Of a DNA stretch of 64,000 bases, positions 1-9,473 are shown piece by piece. Location: positions 62,001-126,000 of the forward strand of contig CAWKLL010000039.1 of assembly GCA_963850255.1 (NCBI GenBank), written 5' to 3'. Both the position numbers and the translations under genes were made by a program. Under the pieces are notes generated by a model, which did no database searches, was not told the origin of the DNA, and saw only the letters and a program-made list of their open reading frames with translations. The stretch comes from J054 sp963850255 (GTDB lineage Bacteria > Pseudomonadota > Gammaproteobacteria > Steroidobacterales > GCA-2729495). Numbering within the stretch: position 1 is the stretch's first letter; every line of letters begins with the position of its first letter.

Positions 1-1156
1 TCGCAGATCTGCGTCGCCGCACAGGGGCTGGCGCGCGGTTTTCGATATCGATACGCAGCAGCAGACCGATGGCGATGAGGGTGATAATCAGGCTGCTGCG
101 GCCGTAGCTAATCAGCGGCAAGGTCAGGCCTTTGGTCGGCAGGATACCCATGTTCACGCCGATATTGATAAACACCTGCGTGCCCTGCCAGACGGCAAAA
201 CCGAAGGCCAGGTAGGCCTGAAACATCTTTCCAGCCAGTGCCGAGTGATTGGCAATCAGCAGGGCCCGCCAGATCAAAATGCCAAACAGCCCGATCAGTA
301 ACAGGCTGCCGAGCAAACCAAACTCTTCGGCAATTACCGCGAAAACAAAGTCCGTATGTGCTTCCGGCAGATAGAACAGCTTCTGCATGCTGCTACCCAA
401 ACCGAGACCGAACCATTCCCCACTGCCGATGGCAATCAGCGATTGGATCAACTGGAAGCCACTGTTATACGGGTCTGCCCACGGGTCCATAAACCCGGTG
501 ATACGCGCCAGCCGATACGGCGACTTGAGCGCAGCAACGATAGTAAGAACGGCGATCAACAAACTGAAAAAGGCGAAGTCGCGCAGCCGCGCACCCGCCA
601 CAAATAACACCGCCAGGCTGATTGCCGTCAGCACAACCGCGGAACCGAAATCCGGCTGCATCAATAACAACCCGGCACCGATGCCGACCACCACCATCGG
701 TTTCGCGAAGCCCAGGAAACCCTTTTGCAGCTCGGCGGCATGCCGGGTGGCGTAGCCTGCCAGGTAAATCAGGAACAATAGTCGCGCCGGCTCGGCCACC
801 TGCAAGGTCAGACCACCCAGACGCAGCCAGCGTGTCGAGCCGTTGACCTCGTGACCCATACCCGGCACCAGTACCAGGGCCAGCAAGACTATGGCCAGCA
901 ACAAGGTCAAGGGGCCAAGTTGCTCCCAGACGCGGGTAGGAATTCGCAGCATCGCGCAAGCGCCAGCCATGCCGATAAACGCGGCAACCAGCTGTCGTTC
1001 GAAATAGAAAAACGGATCGCCAATGTTGCGCTCGGCCAGAGAAATAGACGCCGAAGTCATCATTACCAGGCCACCGCCAAACAGCAGCGCCACCACCAAT
1101 ACCAGCAGCGAATCCACGGCGGGTGCTGCAACGTTCTTGGTTGCCACGCGACTCAT
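1..1156 (-). CDS. ftsW: FtsW, septal peptidoglycan glycosyltransferase (3' end cut by window edge)
   Basis: SEDS-family polymerase of septal peptidoglycan in the inner membrane, partner of FtsI. Reading from the ATG at 1156 gives about 385 residues without a stop, running off the window. Hydrophobic segments alternate with the family landmarks: QPDFGS near the middle, then GEWFGLGLGSS, LPEAHTDFVFAVIAEEFG and a C-terminal LPLISYGRSSL. The start overlaps the murD stop as ATGA, so the genes are translationally coupled in the division operon. The usual motif is SYGGSS; here the second Gly is Arg. The C-terminal tail is lost beyond position 1. Confidence 0.93.
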   Translation of the reverse strand, partial: MSRVATKNVAAPAVDSLLVLVVALLFGGGLVMMTSASISLAERNIGDPFFYFERQLVAAFIGMAGACAMLRIPTRVWEQLGPLTLLLAIVLLALVLVPGMGHEVNGSTRWLRLGGLTLQVAEPARLLFLIYLAGYATRHAAELQKGFLGFAKPMVVVGIGAGLLLMQPDFGSAVVLTAISLAVLFVAGARLRDFAFFSLLIAVLTIVAALKSPYRLARITGFMDPWADPYNSGFQLIQSLIAIGSGEWFGLGLGSSMQKLFYLPEAHTDFVFAVIAEEFGLLGSLLLIGLFGILIWRALLIANHSALAGKMFQAYLAFGFAVWQGTQVFINIGVNMGILPTKGLTLPLISYGRSSLIITLIAIGLLLRIDIENRAPAPVRRRRSA

Positions 1157-2520
1157 GCGCCCAGCTTCCCGACGGCCGCGGCAAAAGCGCGACCGCGCTC
1201 AGCGTAGTTTGTGTACATGTCCAGGCTCGCAGCGGCCGGCGCCAGCAGGACCGTCCAGCCGGGGTCGACAATCGTCTGCGCCAGATTGACCGCCGCCTGC
1301 ATGTCGTCGACGCGATGACAGGGACAAATATCACCGACGGCAGCCGCAATCTGTTCCCGATCTCGGCCGATCAGCACAATTTCGCAACGCCGCCCGCGCA
1401 ATGCGTCGGCCAAAGGTGAAAAATCTGCAGCCTTGGCGTCACCCCCGGCGATCAGCACCAGCGGGCCGTCGATACCGCTAATACTGGCCACCGCCGCACC
1501 CACATTGGTGGCCTTGGAGTCATTGACCCAACAAACCTGATCACGATTCGCCACCACCTGCATGCGATGCTCGAGACCCGTGAACTGCTTTAACCCGGCC
1601 AGCATGTTGGCCAGATCGGCGCCAACCGCAGCGCCCAGGGCCAGGGCGGCCAGCGCATTAGCAATATTGTGTCGACCGGCCAGCTTGAGATCGCTGACCG
1701 GCAACAGCAGCGCGCGCCCGCAAGCCAGGTACTCGCTGCCGTTGTGAATACGCAGGCCGAAATCACCGGTCCCCGGCTCACCCAGGGTAAAGCCGGTGAC
1801 GCCGGCACCCGCCTGCAGTAGTTTTGCCAGACTCGCATCGTCGCGATTGATAATGGCCTGCTGGCAGGCCGCCAGAATCCGCCCTTTGGCGGCCACATAG
1901 CTGGCGTAATCACCGTGACTGTCGAGATGGTCGGGTGACAGGTTTAACAGGGCAGCGGCTGCCAGCTTCAGCGGGCCGCTGCGCTCGAGCTGAAAACTGG
2001 ATAGTTCCAGGGCATAGGCGTCGGCGCCGGCGGTCAGCAGGTCCAGTGCCGGCGTACCGAGATTGCCACCGGCAGGCACCCGCCAGCCAGCGGTGGCCAT
2101 TGATGCGGCCAGCATTGCGGTCACTGTGCTCTTGCCATTGGAACCGGTTATGCCAATCACGGGTGCGCGCGCCTCGCGCATGAACACGTCGATATCACTT
2201 TCAACAGTAAGCCCGCGCGCTCGCGCGGTGCGAATCAAAGGCAGATCCAGGGGCGTCCCCGGCGACACAAGTAGCCGCTCTACCGTGCGCGGCAACTCGG
2301 GCAATTCCGCACCGCGGTAGCAGCGGGCCTCCGGCATGGCCGTGGCGATTTCCGTGAGCGCCGGGGGTGTGTTGCGCGTATCGACAAACACTGCAGGCAA
2401 GTCCTGCCGCGCCAGATAGCGAGCGCAGGAAGCACCCGTGGCACCCATGCCCAACACCATCACGCGCGGCGCCCTGCCGATTTGTGTGTACTTCTCGGTC
2501 ATTTCAGCCAGCTGCGTCAC
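1153..2520 (-). CDS. murD: MurD, UDP-MurNAc-L-alanine--D-glutamate ligase
   Basis: Cytoplasmic Mur ligase that adds D-Glu to UDP-MurNAc-L-Ala. The product is 455 residues, normal for MurD. Residues about 17-110 form the UDP-binding domain; the ATP loop GITGSNGKST lies at 123-132 (Lys130); the central domain has LNLSPDHLDSHG, and the C-terminal domain has WVNDSKATN and an APAAASLD segment near the end where most relatives have APxCAS. The ATG overlaps the mraY stop by 4 bases and the stop overlaps the ftsW start. Assignment is firm from motifs and gene order. Confidence 0.97.
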   Translation of the reverse strand: MTQLAEMTEKYTQIGRAPRVMVLGMGATGASCARYLARQDLPAVFVDTRNTPPALTEIATAMPEARCYRGAELPELPRTVERLLVSPGTPLDLPLIRTARARGLTVESDIDVFMREARAPVIGITGSNGKSTVTAMLAASMATAGWRVPAGGNLGTPALDLLTAGADAYALELSSFQLERSGPLKLAAAALLNLSPDHLDSHGDYASYVAAKGRILAACQQAIINRDDASLAKLLQAGAGVTGFTLGEPGTGDFGLRIHNGSEYLACGRALLLPVSDLKLAGRHNIANALAALALGAAVGADLANMLAGLKQFTGLEHRMQVVANRDQVCWVNDSKATNVGAAVASISGIDGPLVLIAGGDAKAADFSPLADALRGRRCEIVLIGRDREQIAAAVGDICPCHRVDDMQAAVNLAQTIVDPGWTVLLAPAAASLDMYTNYAERGRAFAAAVGKLGA

Positions 2521-3599
2521 CGTAGTTTCAAACTCGATAGACCGACCAGCACCAGGATCACGGTAATAATCCAGAATCGCACAATCACTTTCGGCTCGGC
2601 CCAGCCTTTAAGTTCGTAGTGGTGATGCAGCGGCGCCATGCGAAATACGCGCCGTCCGGTCAGGCGAAAAGAAGCAACCTGGATAATCACCGACAGCGTT
2701 TCGACAACGAACAAACCGCCCATGATCAGTAACACCAGTTCCTGGCGCACAACGATGGCCACTGTACCCAGGGCAGCACCCAATGCCAGTGCGCCAATGT
2801 CACCCATAAATACCTGCGCCGGGTAGGTGTTGAACCACAAGAAGCCCAGTCCGGCGCCGGCCATGGCGGCGCAGAACACCAGCATTTCGCCTGCGCCATT
2901 GATGAACGGAATACTCAGGTACTCGGAATAGATGGTGTTACCTGCGGCGTAACCGAATATGCCCAGGGCGCCACCCACCATCACCGTCGGCATGATGGCC
3001 AGTCCGTCCAGACCATCGGTGAGATTCACCGCGTTGCTGGAACCCACGATCACCAGGTAAGCAAACGGTATAAAGAAAACACCCAGCGGTATCAGCGCGT
3101 CTTTCAAAAAGGGAATCAACAACCAGGTATTGCCCGACTCGGCCGCCAGCCGGTACAAGGCAATGGAGGCCGCAATGGCGGCGATGGACTGCCAAAACAG
3201 TTTGGTGCGCGCCGACAGGCCGGCCGGATCGCGCAGTATCAGCTTGCGGTAATCGTCAACGAAACCAATCAGACCGAAGGCCAGCGTCACCGCGATCACA
3301 ATCCACACATAGCTATTAGTGAGATCAGCCCATAACAAGGTACTGGAGAGAATAGCCACCAGGATCAGCGAGCCACCCATGGTCGGGGTGCCGGCTTTAA
3401 GCAAATGCGTTTGCGGACCATCGTCACGCACAGTCTGACCAACTTGCCCGGCGGTCAGGCGTCTTATCATGATCGGACCAAACACCAGCGAAATCACCAG
3501 CGCGGTCAGCGCGCCCATGATGGCGCGCATGGTGATGTAACTGAATACGTTGAATCCGCTGATATAGCGAGTCAGAAAATCTGTCAGGTAAAGCAGCAT
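2517..3599 (-). CDS. mraY: MraY, phospho-MurNAc-pentapeptide translocase
   Basis: Integral inner-membrane enzyme that transfers phospho-MurNAc-pentapeptide from UDP to undecaprenyl phosphate, making lipid I. At 360 residues it has the family length and about ten membrane segments. Visible catalytic signatures are the aspartate pair in GFVDDYRKL, the NLTDGLDGLA loop, the GDIGALALG stretch and the histidine motif APLHHHYELKGW near the C-terminus. It sits between murF (3 bases downstream of the murF stop) and murD (4-base overlap), as in other proteobacterial division clusters. Confidence 0.97.
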   Translation of the reverse strand: MLLYLTDFLTRYISGFNVFSYITMRAIMGALTALVISLVFGPIMIRRLTAGQVGQTVRDDGPQTHLLKAGTPTMGGSLILVAILSSTLLWADLTNSYVWIVIAVTLAFGLIGFVDDYRKLILRDPAGLSARTKLFWQSIAAIAASIALYRLAAESGNTWLLIPFLKDALIPLGVFFIPFAYLVIVGSSNAVNLTDGLDGLAIMPTVMVGGALGIFGYAAGNTIYSEYLSIPFINGAGEMLVFCAAMAGAGLGFLWFNTYPAQVFMGDIGALALGAALGTVAIVVRQELVLLIMGGLFVVETLSVIIQVASFRLTGRRVFRMAPLHHHYELKGWAEPKVIVRFWIITVILVLVGLSSLKLR

Positions 3600-3603
3600 A
3601 TCC

Positions 3604-4974
3604 TCAGCCCTCCCCCGACTCGGCGAGGCGCGCGACCAGCTGATCCAGCGCCATAAATCGCGAGGCCTTTACCAGCATTACGACCCCCGGGTGTAACTGT
3701 TCAACGGCCTGCGCGTACAGCGCGTCTGCATCCTGAAAATGTCGCGCGCCGCTGCCGAATGCCGCGACGCTGGCCTGACTCAGGGGCCCGGTTGCCAGCA
3801 AGCGCTGAATCCCGAGTGCACGGGCCTGATGACCAACCTCAGCGTGCAGGGCCTCGGCATCGGCGCCCAGCTCACCCATATCGCCGAACAGCAGCCAGGT
3901 TTCACCGGGCTGACCTGCCAGGAACTCCATCGCCGCCTTAACAGACGCCGGATTGGCGTTGTAGCTGTCGTCATAAAGCGTGGCACCGCTGGCACAGGTG
4001 ACGCGGCGCAGACGACCGCCCACATTTTGCACCGTCGCCAGACCCGCCTGCACCGATTGCGGCTTTACGCCGGCAGCCAGACTCGCTGCCGCAGCGCCGA
4101 GCGCGTTAAGCAGATTGTGCTGACCCACCATGGGCAGCTGAATCGACAAGCTCAGACCCGGCCCGACGAGAGTAAATTCAAGCCCTTCGCCGCCATCCCG
4201 GCGGGTGATATCAGCCGCCGAATAGTCGGCTGACGACTGCAGGCCGAAGGTCAACACGCGGCGCCGGCCACACAGCGCCAGCCAGGTGTCACGAAAATCA
4301 TCGTCGGCGTTGATCACAGCGATCCCGTCATCGCCCAGGGCGGCGTACAGCTCACCTTTGGCGCGCGCAACACCGGCGACACTGCCAAAACCTTCCAGAT
4401 GGGCCGGCCCGGCGTTGGTCACAATAGCTACCGTTGGCGCAGCGATGTCGGCGAGGTAAGCAATTTCCCCGGCGTGACTGGCACCCATCTCAAACACCGC
4501 GCAACGGTGTGATGCGCGCAAGCGCAACACCGTCAGCGGCAAACCGATTTCATTGTTCAAATTGCCCTGGGTCGCCAGCACTGCCGACGCGTCGGCCTGA
4601 TCGGCCTGCAGGATGGCCGCGATCATCGCGCGCACCGTGGTTTTACCGTTACTACCAGTAACTCCGATTACAGGCAGGTCAAACTTCCGCCGCCAGCTGC
4701 GCGCCAGCCGGCCGAGGGCCAGGCGTGCATCGTCTACCTGTACCTGAGAAATCTCGCAGTCCGCACGTTGCTCAACAACCGCGCCCGCAGCGCCGAGGCG
4801 CGCAGCCTGATCAATGAACTCACCTGCGTTAAAATTTTCGCCGCGCAAGGCGAAGAACAACTGTCCGGCGCTCAGCGCGCGCGTATCGGTGCTAATGGAA
4901 TCAAAGCTTCGGTCAGCGCCAAACAACTGGCCGCCAACAGACTCCGCCACCATGGACAAACGACCCATACTCAT
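3604..4974 (-). CDS. murF: MurF, UDP-MurNAc-tripeptide--D-Ala-D-Ala ligase
   Basis: Mur ligase that adds D-Ala-D-Ala to UDP-MurNAc-tripeptide in the cytoplasm. I place the start at the ATG at 4974 (MSMGRLSMVAESVGG), which overlaps the murE stop as ATGA; the open frame reaches upstream to 5043, but that part lies in the murE coding end and does not look like MurF. The product is 456 residues. The ATP loop reads GVTGSNGKTTV; TNAGPAHLEGFG and the C-terminal YDDSYNANPASVKAA motif are typical of MurF. Confidence 0.96.
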   Translation of the reverse strand: MSMGRLSMVAESVGGQLFGADRSFDSISTDTRALSAGQLFFALRGENFNAGEFIDQAARLGAAGAVVEQRADCEISQVQVDDARLALGRLARSWRRKFDLPVIGVTGSNGKTTVRAMIAAILQADQADASAVLATQGNLNNEIGLPLTVLRLRASHRCAVFEMGASHAGEIAYLADIAAPTVAIVTNAGPAHLEGFGSVAGVARAKGELYAALGDDGIAVINADDDFRDTWLALCGRRRVLTFGLQSSADYSAADITRRDGGEGLEFTLVGPGLSLSIQLPMVGQHNLLNALGAAAASLAAGVKPQSVQAGLATVQNVGGRLRRVTCASGATLYDDSYNANPASVKAAMEFLAGQPGETWLLFGDMGELGADAEALHAEVGHQARALGIQRLLATGPLSQASVAAFGSGARHFQDADALYAQAVEQLHPGVVMLVKASRFMALDQLVARLAESGEG

Positions 4975-6497
4975 GGCGCCCCGCTCAGGGCGGCCCGGGC
5001 AACCGCAACATCGGAAAAGTCTACTGCCCCGTCGGCCAGCCACTGTTGTGTTTCGTGTCCTTTGCCGGCAATCAGCACGGCGTCATCATTGGCCGCAGTC
5101 TTAAGCGCAAACTGGATTGCAGCGCTCCGGTCGGCGATGCGCGCCACGCGCTCCGCGTCAGGCATACCGGCCAGAACGTCGGCGGCGATTGCCTCGGGGT
5201 CCTCACTACGGGGGTTATCGTCTGTCAGCACTACCTGGTCTGCGAGGCTCGCGGCGACTTCGCCCATGGCGGCGCGTTTGCCGGCATCGCGATCGCCACC
5301 GCAACCAAATACGCACCACAGTTGTCCGCGCGTATGCTGACGCACCGCAGACAGCGCCTGCTGCAGGGCTTCCGGCGTATGCGCGAAATCAACAATCGCC
5401 TCTGCATGCCGGCCATTGCCGTGCAGCCGCTGCAATCTGCCCGGGGGCGCCACGCAGGACGACAAGGCAGCAGTCGCCTCGTCCAGTTTCAGTCCCAGCG
5501 CCAGCAAGCTACCGGTCGCGACCAGCAAATTTTCGGCATTGAACTCGCCCCACAGCGGACTGGAAAGTTCCGACTCACCGAAATCCCCGCTGAAACTCAA
5601 ACCAAGGCCCCGGCGCTCGGTGGCTGTCAGGCGTCCGAGCAGATTGGCACCCGACTGCGTCGCGTCGTTACTCAGCAAGGCGACGCTAACGACCGGCAGC
5701 TTGCCTGCCAAGCGAGTGGCTAACTGACTTCCCCAGCTATCGCCGATATTGATAACCGCCGCACCCGGCGCACAATCAAAGAACAGCCGGGCCTTGGCTT
5801 CAGCATAGGCCTCAAGGTCACCGTGGTAGTCCAAATGATCGCGGCTCAGGTTGGTCAGTGCGGCCACGGCGATGCGCAGCCCGTTCAAGCGGCCCTGATC
5901 GAGACCGTGCGAGGAGGCTTCCAGTACCACGTGGCTGGCGCCGAGATCGCGAATGGCGGCCAGCTGTCGCTGCAGCTCAACACTGTCGGGGGTAGTTAGC
6001 TGTCCAGGCTGCAGAGCATCGGGCAGCCCCCAGCCCAGGGTGCCGAGGTAAGCCGCGGTCTTGCCCGCGCCATTCAGTGCCTGGGCCAGCAAGAACGCCG
6101 TGGTGGTCTTGCCATTGGTGCCGGTGATCGCCGTTACCGACAATGCTGCCGAGGGACTGGCAAAAAAGCGATCGGCCAGCTGACCAAGCCGCTGACTTAA
6201 TTTCGCAACAGGAAAAGCTGCCACGCCCGCCGGCAATACCGGCGGCACGCGCCCTTCGACGGGCTCCCAGGCCACCGCCGCAACACCGGATTCCAGCGCC
6301 GCCGGCAAGTAATCGAGGCCGTGACTGCGCCGACCCTGGCAAGCCAGGAACAGGCTGCCGCGCGTCAGGCTGGCGGTGTTATTGCCGATATCGCTAACCA
6401 TCAGGTCCGGCGCAGCAATCCCGGTGCCGTCAAACAAATCCTGCAGATTCATCGGCTTTGCCGGATTGGCGGGATTGGCTAGTTGTGCCCCGGTCAT
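4971..6497 (-). CDS. murE: MurE, UDP-MurNAc-L-Ala-D-Glu--meso-diaminopimelate ligase
   Basis: Adds the third stem residue in peptidoglycan precursor synthesis. The 508-residue product has the ATP loop AITGTNGKTTT, EASSHGLDQGR, NLSRDHLDYHG with the Lys that is usually carbamylated in EAKARLF, and the specificity motif TDDNPRSEDP. DNPR is the established mark of meso-diaminopimelate rather than L-lysine specificity. The ATG overlaps the ftsI stop by 4 bases; an internal Met at residue 16 (MNLQDLFDG) would also give a family-like N-terminus, so the first 15 residues are less certain. Confidence 0.96.
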   Translation of the reverse strand: MTGAQLANPANPAKPMNLQDLFDGTGIAAPDLMVSDIGNNTASLTRGSLFLACQGRRSHGLDYLPAALESGVAAVAWEPVEGRVPPVLPAGVAAFPVAKLSQRLGQLADRFFASPSAALSVTAITGTNGKTTTAFLLAQALNGAGKTAAYLGTLGWGLPDALQPGQLTTPDSVELQRQLAAIRDLGASHVVLEASSHGLDQGRLNGLRIAVAALTNLSRDHLDYHGDLEAYAEAKARLFFDCAPGAAVINIGDSWGSQLATRLAGKLPVVSVALLSNDATQSGANLLGRLTATERRGLGLSFSGDFGESELSSPLWGEFNAENLLVATGSLLALGLKLDEATAALSSCVAPPGRLQRLHGNGRHAEAIVDFAHTPEALQQALSAVRQHTRGQLWCVFGCGGDRDAGKRAAMGEVAASLADQVVLTDDNPRSEDPEAIAADVLAGMPDAERVARIADRSAAIQFALKTAANDDAVLIAGKGHETQQWLADGAVDFSDVAVARAALSGAP

Positions 6498-8227
6498 CGT
6501 GGGTTAGCCGCCAGGGTCAGACCGGACTGATTACCAGCCGGATTAAAATCGTCGGGCGGAACGGCGAGAATTCGCAATGCGCCATTAACCACTTCCGCGA
6601 ATACCGGCGCTGCCACTTTGCCACCGTAGTACTCACCGGCCGATGGATCATCTACGATCACTACTACCGCCAGACGCGGGCGCGAAGCGGGCGCTATGCC
6701 GGCGAATACGGCTGTATAGCTATCCTCGGCATACCCGCCGGGTGCGAACTTGCGCGAGGTGCCGGTCTTACCCGCAATGCGATAGCCAGGCACCGACGCC
6801 AGTCGACCCGTGCCGTCGGGGGCGACCACCGTTTCCAGCATCGCCAGCACGGCGGCCGCATGCTCGGGCTCAATAACCCGGCGCGGAATGGGTGCCTCGG
6901 TCACGCGCAACAGCGATACCGGACGCAGAACGCCACCGGCACCGAGTACCGCGTAGGCCTGGGCCAACTGCAACGGCGTCAGCGACAGCCCGTAGCCATA
7001 GGCCAGGGTAGCCTGACTGATCGGCCGCCAGTTGGAGTAGTGACTGAGCAAGCCAGCCGACTCGCCGGGAAACTCACTCGCACTGAGTCGGCCCAGGCCG
7101 AAGCGCGACAGAACTTCATAAAGCAGTTCCGGTTCCAGCGACATGGCCAATTTAGTCGCACCGACATTGCTGGAGCGAGACAACAGCGTCGCGAGATCAA
7201 TGCGACCCATATTCTCGCTATCCTCGATGAGTTTAGCGCCAACCTGAATAAAACCCGGCGAAGTATCGACCCGACTGTCAGATCGATAAGCGCCACTCTC
7301 CAGGGCCGCGGCAACTACCAGTGGCTTGATCGCCGATCCCGGCTCGAGAATGTCCGTGATAGCGCGATTGCGATAGCGCTGCGCAGACAATTGCGAACGA
7401 TCATTCGGGTTGTAGCTGGGCTGATTCACCATCGCGAGCACTTCACCGGTGGCAATATCCAGTACCACTATGGAACCTGCCTTGGCGCGATGTCGCTGTA
7501 CCGCCGCTTTCAGTTCGCGATAAGCCAGGTATTGAATGCGCAAATCAATGGCACTGGCCAGCTCGCGGCCGGGTCGCGGCGCTTCGATGAATTCAACATT
7601 CTCGACCACGCGACCGAGCTGATCTTTTAGAACTTTCTTGCGTCCTGAATGACCGGCCAGCCAGCTATCGTAAGAAAGCTCCATGCCTTCCTGGCCGGCA
7701 TCGTCAACATTTGTAAAGCCCACCAGGTGACCACTGACCTCACCGGCAGGATAAAAACGCCGGTACTCGCGCAACAGATCAACGCCGGGAATCCCCATGG
7801 CGCGAACCGCTTCGGCCTCGGCAGGGTTCATGTGACGCTTCAGGTACATGAACGACTTGCCGACATTGCGAGTGACCTGGCGTGCCAGGTCGGTGGCGTC
7901 CCAATCCAGCGCACGTGCCAGGTCCGGAATTTGATCGGGCGCCTGCACCAGCTCGCGCGGATTTACCCAGACGCTGTCCACGGGTGTACTAACAGCCAGG
8001 GGCTCACCATTACGATCTGTAATCGAACCGCGATGCGCTGCCAGCTGGGCTACACGCAAGTGGCGGTTAGCTGCCTGATCGGCGAGAAAATCGGTATTGA
8101 ATACCTGCAGCTGTACAGCCCGCCCGGCCAGCACTACCGAGCCCAGCAACAGGAAGACGGCGACCATACGCATACGCCAGCTAAAGCTGCGCGTGCTCTG
8201 GTTTACTTTTTTCGCAGCGCGACTCAT
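6494..8227 (-). CDS. ftsI: FtsI (PBP3), septal peptidoglycan transpeptidase
   Basis: Class B penicillin-binding protein that cross-links septal peptidoglycan. The 577-residue product has a short cytoplasmic N-terminus, one membrane anchor at about residues 19-41, a dimerisation/pedestal region beginning with HRGSITDRNGEPLA, and a transpeptidase domain. Its catalytic motifs are visible: SxxK as EPGSAIKP with Ser298 and Lys301, SxN as SRSSNVG, and KTGTS. It overlaps ftsL upstream and murE downstream by 4 bases each. FtsW, its polymerase partner, lies four genes downstream. Confidence 0.97.
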   Translation of the reverse strand: MSRAAKKVNQSTRSFSWRMRMVAVFLLLGSVVLAGRAVQLQVFNTDFLADQAANRHLRVAQLAAHRGSITDRNGEPLAVSTPVDSVWVNPRELVQAPDQIPDLARALDWDATDLARQVTRNVGKSFMYLKRHMNPAEAEAVRAMGIPGVDLLREYRRFYPAGEVSGHLVGFTNVDDAGQEGMELSYDSWLAGHSGRKKVLKDQLGRVVENVEFIEAPRPGRELASAIDLRIQYLAYRELKAAVQRHRAKAGSIVVLDIATGEVLAMVNQPSYNPNDRSQLSAQRYRNRAITDILEPGSAIKPLVVAAALESGAYRSDSRVDTSPGFIQVGAKLIEDSENMGRIDLATLLSRSSNVGATKLAMSLEPELLYEVLSRFGLGRLSASEFPGESAGLLSHYSNWRPISQATLAYGYGLSLTPLQLAQAYAVLGAGGVLRPVSLLRVTEAPIPRRVIEPEHAAAVLAMLETVVAPDGTGRLASVPGYRIAGKTGTSRKFAPGGYAEDSYTAVFAGIAPASRPRLAVVVIVDDPSAGEYYGGKVAAPVFAEVVNGALRILAVPPDDFNPAGNQSGLTLAANPR

Positions 8228-8505
8228 TTGCTGAACAACAAGATCTGGTCTGCGGCAGGATCGCGCATATTCATTTCTTCACGCGCTAACTGCTCTACAC
8301 GCGCGTGGGTCGACCAGGCGCTCTGCTCAATCTGCAGCTGGCCCCATTCCACCGCCAGCCTGTCGCGCTCGGCCGTCAGCGCCTGCAACTCCGTAAACAA
8401 CCTGCGCGACTCGTGCTTGGCGTAGACCGCCGCCAGGGCCGAGACAAGCACCAGCAGGCCCAGCACGACTTCCGGCAAACGCTTCCGCCAGGCTATGCCG
8501 CTCAC
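8224..8505 (-). CDS. ftsL: FtsL, cell division protein
   Basis: Small bitopic divisome protein that with FtsB and FtsQ activates FtsWI. I choose the GTG at 8505, which overlaps the rsmH stop as GTGA; the open frame extends to 8721 but that part lies inside rsmH and has no FtsL character. The 93-residue product has a basic N-terminus (AWRKRLPE), one membrane segment (VVLGLLVLVSALAAVYA) and a coiled-coil periplasmic part rich in Glu, Leu and Arg, ending near REEMNMRDP. Sequence conservation in FtsL is low; position between rsmH and ftsI makes the call. Confidence 0.9.
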   Translation of the reverse strand: MSGIAWRKRLPEVVLGLLVLVSALAAVYAKHESRRLFTELQALTAERDRLAVEWGQLQIEQSAWSTHARVEQLAREEMNMRDPAADQILLFSK

Positions 8506-9416
8506 AGGCGTTCTCCCACACGCAAACTGGCGCTGCGTGAACGCGGATTTGCCTCGATCTCTTGCTGGTCGGGACGAATCGCCCGGGTCGGCAGGCGCAT
8601 CAGCGGGCGTGCCGACTCGGGTACCACCGGCAAGCGCGACAAAGCCGGATCGACACGGGAATGATTGCGCAGGAATCGCTTCACCCGACGATCTTCCAAT
8701 GAGTGAAAACTGATCACACACAGACGCCCACCGCTGCCGAGCATCTCCAGGCCCTGCTCCAGTAGCGCGTCGAGTTCTTCGAGTTCGCCGTTAATATGCA
8801 TACGAATGGCTTGAAAACTACGCGTCGCGGGGTGCCGGCGACTCGGCTTGTCGGGATAGCTTGCAACGATCAGTTCTGCCAGCTGCGCCGTCGTGGTGAG
8901 CGGGCGCTGGCGGCAGATCGCCGCAGCAATTCGCCGGCCTTGCGGCTCTTCACCCAAACGCTTCAGCACGTTGGCGATCTCCCGTTCAGGGGCGCGATTA
9001 ATCCAGTCGGCGGCACTTTCGCCACTGCCGGGGTCCATACGCATGTCCAGCGGGCCCGCGTGAGAAAAACTGAATCCGCGTTGCGGGTCATCCAGCTGCG
9101 GCGAAGAAACCCCGAGGTCGGCAAGAATTCCATCGGCCTGGCGACCGGGGAATTCACGTTGCAAGACCTCCGCGAGCTGGCTGAAACGGGCATGCGCCGG
9201 ATACAACCTGGCGTCGCCTTCTGCGAGCTGTCGGGCGGCCTGCACGGCCGCCGGGTCGCGATCAAGCGCAAGCAGGCAGCCCTGCTCTCCGAGTCGCTCG
9301 AGTATCGCTGCGCTGTGGCCGCCGCGGCCAAAACTGCAGTCGATATAAAGCCCGTCGGCGCGAATTGCCAACTGCTCAAGTACCTGATCCCGCAATACCG
9401 GGACATGCTGATTCAC
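8502..9416 (-). CDS. rsmH: RsmH (MraW), 16S rRNA m4C1402 methyltransferase
   Basis: SAM-dependent methyltransferase acting on cytosine 1402 of 16S rRNA. The N-terminus NQHVPVLRDQVLEQL, the SAM-binding segment YIDCSFGRGGHSAAIL, ADLGVSSPQLDDPQRGFSF and the C-terminal CVISFHSLEDRRVKRF are family signatures. I prefer the GTG at 9416 (304 residues, with GGGGAG about 7 bases upstream); the frame stays open to a TTG at 9467, which would add 17 unconserved residues and start just past the restored mraZ stop at 9474. It is coupled to ftsL by GTGA. Confidence 0.94.
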   Translation of the reverse strand: MNQHVPVLRDQVLEQLAIRADGLYIDCSFGRGGHSAAILERLGEQGCLLALDRDPAAVQAARQLAEGDARLYPAHARFSQLAEVLQREFPGRQADGILADLGVSSPQLDDPQRGFSFSHAGPLDMRMDPGSGESAADWINRAPEREIANVLKRLGEEPQGRRIAAAICRQRPLTTTAQLAELIVASYPDKPSRRHPATRSFQAIRMHINGELEELDALLEQGLEMLGSGGRLCVISFHSLEDRRVKRFLRNHSRVDPALSRLPVVPESARPLMRLPTRAIRPDQQEIEANPRSRSASLRVGERL

Positions 9417-9473
9417 CCCGCGACTCCCCGACCCGACTCGAGGCTGCTGTTGTTCTATCACCCGCAACTGCCG

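Noticed and set aside
465..1349. Long minus-strand open frame of 294 codons overlapping murD and ftsW
   Set aside because: It is the out-of-frame shadow of ftsW/murD; the ftsW frame itself is open to the window edge and has all the family motifs, while this frame is rich in Arg, Cys and Trp without any domain.
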